DNA of 15,911 bases from NCBI GenBank assembly GCA_905208975.1, contig CAJLRE010000042.1, positions 1 through 15,911 on the forward strand, written 5' to 3'. Source of the DNA: an uncultured Collinsella sp. (GTDB lineage Bacteria; Actinomycetota; Coriobacteriia; Coriobacteriales; Coriobacteriaceae). A model generated the notes under the pieces. It searched no databases, was not told the origin of the DNA, and saw nothing but the letters and a program-made list of their open reading frames with translations. Below are positions 14,776-15,911 of this stretch, piece after piece (the stretch's first letter is position 1; each line of letters begins with the position of its first letter). A program made the translations under genes and the position numbers.

Positions 14776-14829
14776 AAACCACCACAAAGGGACAGGCACC
14801 TTTGTGGTGGTTTCCCTTGTGGTGGTTCC
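14776..14829. repeat. REP-like inverted repeat plus extra direct copy
   Basis: AAACCACCACAAAGG (14776-14790) and CCTTTGTGGTGGTTT (14799-14813) are perfect 15-bp inverse complements around the 8-nt loop GACAGGCA. A further near-copy of the right arm, CCCTTGTGGTGGTTCC (14814-14829), follows directly. The core GGGACAGGCACCTTTGTG recalls REP elements mobilised by RAYT transposases, as I know that class, but no transposase is in the window. It occupies most of the 133-bp gap between kup and kdpD and could act as a terminator for kup. Confidence 0.8.
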
Positions 14830-14880
14830 AAGTGTATAGCCTTTGCAGCCCGCAGTCGCTAGACAAACAGCAGACGTCGA

Positions 14881-15911
14881 CTACGGGCGCTCGTCGGGAG
14901 CCAGGCGCTGCATCTTGCTCACGGCCTTAAACTTGGTGAACAGCGGCACGTACTCAAAGCTCACGTTGGAGTTCTCCAGGCCGTACCAGCGCGCGGGAGT
15001 GCCGGCAGCGCGGCGGATGATGTACTTGAGCGTGATGGCCGTACGCTCGCTGGGCTCCACGTCGCTTTCGGGCGCCAGAAGCTTGCGGATCATGACGAAC
15101 TTAAACGTGCCGATGTTGCCCGGATCCTTGTAGACCGAGTAGTCATGCGTCTGTGCCGGCAGCTCGCCGCTGGCAGCCAGATCCTGAACAACCTGACGCA
15201 GATAGGCATTGACGCGCTGGTTGATCTTGTAGCCCAGATACAGATGCACGCGGAACACGTAGTCGGTGCCGAACGTCTCGACCGAGTAGGCAAAGGTATG
15301 CGGCTCCTCCATGGTCTCGACATTCACGAACCACCAGGCGCGAGCGCGCTTGGGGTGCTTGTCCAAGATCGAGTAGACGATATCGCGGTCGATGTAGTCG
15401 GTATTGGTGTCCTTGGTCAGGTACACGATGTTGTCACTCATAAGCTCGTAGCGATCGTCGTCGCGCAGGCGCTTGAGCTGCGGCAGGTAGCTGCGCAGCG
15501 GCAGCAGCGTAAACTGGCGCTGCTCAACAGCCGTACCGTTGTACCAGCACACCATGATGCCCATGATGAGCGCGGCCATGAGGATGGTGAAATAGCCACC
15601 GTGGAAGAACTTGGTGAGCGAGCTCACAAAGAAGAAACCCTCGAGCATGAGGAAGAAGACGGCAAAGATCCACGGCGCGATCTTGAGCTTGCGCTCCACG
15701 TGCAGATAGAAGAAGAGCAGCAGCGTCGTGCACATCATGGTCAGGGTAATAGCCAAGCCGTACGCAGCCTCCATGTGCGCCGAGTTCTGGAACAACAGCA
15801 CCACGATGACGCAGCCCACGAGCATGACGTTGTTGACCATGGGGATGTAGAGCTGACCCTTGGTCTCGGCAGGATAGAAGACCTGCATATGCGGCATGAG
15901 GTCCAGGCGGC
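14881..15911 (-). CDS. kup: Kup potassium uptake protein, C-terminal part
   Basis: The C-terminal 342 residues of a KUP/HAK/KT family K+ transporter are visible, and the 5' part lies beyond the right edge (full proteins are usually about 620-680 residues). Visible spans are IPMVNNVMLVGCVIVVLLF, AAYGLAITLTMMCTTLLLF, IAPWIFAVFFLMLEGFFF and FHGGYFTILMAALIMGIMV. The Kup motifs NSAHMEAAYGLAIT and KFFHGGYF are present. A soluble C-terminal domain of about 190 residues follows, with DNIVYLTKDTNTDYIDRDIVYSILDKHPKRA and a terminal basic/acidic tail ending PDERP. It precedes kdpD and kdpE on the same strand, but the 133-bp gap with a REP-like hairpin may interrupt the transcript. Confidence 0.92.
   Translation of the reverse strand, partial: RLDLMPHMQVFYPAETKGQLYIPMVNNVMLVGCVIVVLLFQNSAHMEAAYGLAITLTMMCTTLLLFFYLHVERKLKIAPWIFAVFFLMLEGFFFVSSLTKFFHGGYFTILMAALIMGIMVCWYNGTAVEQRQFTLLPLRSYLPQLKRLRDDDRYELMSDNIVYLTKDTNTDYIDRDIVYSILDKHPKRARAWWFVNVETMEEPHTFAYSVETFGTDYVFRVHLYLGYKINQRVNAYLRQVVQDLAASGELPAQTHDYSVYKDPGNIGTFKFVMIRKLLAPESDVEPSERTAITLKYIIRRAAGTPARWYGLENSNVSFEYVPLFTKFKAVSKMQRLAPDERP

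Noticed and set aside
1..15911. CRISPR array, tRNA, rRNA, integrase or transposase genes
   Set aside because: No regularly spaced repeats, cloverleaf-like sequence or recombinase motifs were seen by reading both strands. Small RNAs cannot be excluded without tools.

Overview
The window looks like chromosomal DNA from a high-GC Actinobacterium of the class Coriobacteriia, most probably Collinsella or a close relative. This placement is inferred from the GC-rich coding style, the mannose-family PTS operon, the RlmKL and Kup/KdpDE gene set and the style of the intergenic inverted repeats. No rRNA or tRNA is present to confirm it.

Left part (1-9498), an accessory carbohydrate locus. It begins with the 3' remnant of a HAD phosphatase whose N-terminal half is missing (1-135, minus), followed by a strong hairpin terminator (226-260). 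A long minus-strand operon reads from about 7255 down to 294: MFS transporter, class II sugar(-bisphosphate) aldolase, PTS IIA, IIB, IIC and IID of the mannose/fructose/sorbose family, aldo/keto reductase, and an HSL-type alpha/beta hydrolase. Divergent from it is a plus-strand pair: a MurR/RpiR-family regulator with a sugar-phosphate-binding SIS domain, and a Cof-type HAD phosphatase with a TTG start. The 300-bp divergent region is packed with TGAAAC/TTTCAC half-sites, including one perfect 8-bp-arm palindrome, so the RpiR protein probably controls both directions. A short minus-strand gene for a 49-residue single-span membrane protein follows at 9349-9498.

The locus has an importer, an aldolase, a reductase and an MFS carrier, but no sugar kinase and no isomerase. 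A coherent but unproven reading is that the PTS delivers a ketose phosphate that the aldolase splits directly. The triose phosphate would enter glycolysis, and the aldehyde would be reduced by the AKR and perhaps exported by the MFS protein. The esterase would remove acyl groups from the substrate or act on a product.

Right part (9750-15911), core-like genes. There is an 852-residue RlmKL rRNA methyltransferase whose RlmK half is intact but whose RlmL half has lost its NPPY and SAM-loop motifs. A large inverted repeat separates it from a convergent minus-strand set: a kup potassium transporter (cut by the right edge), a short KdpD-type sensor kinase without the usual N-terminal KdpD/Usp region, and KdpE. 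A REP-like perfect inverted repeat with an extra direct copy of one arm lies between kup and kdpD. The truncated HAD gene at the left edge and a visible change in codon preference suggest that the sugar locus was inserted next to older chromosomal genes.
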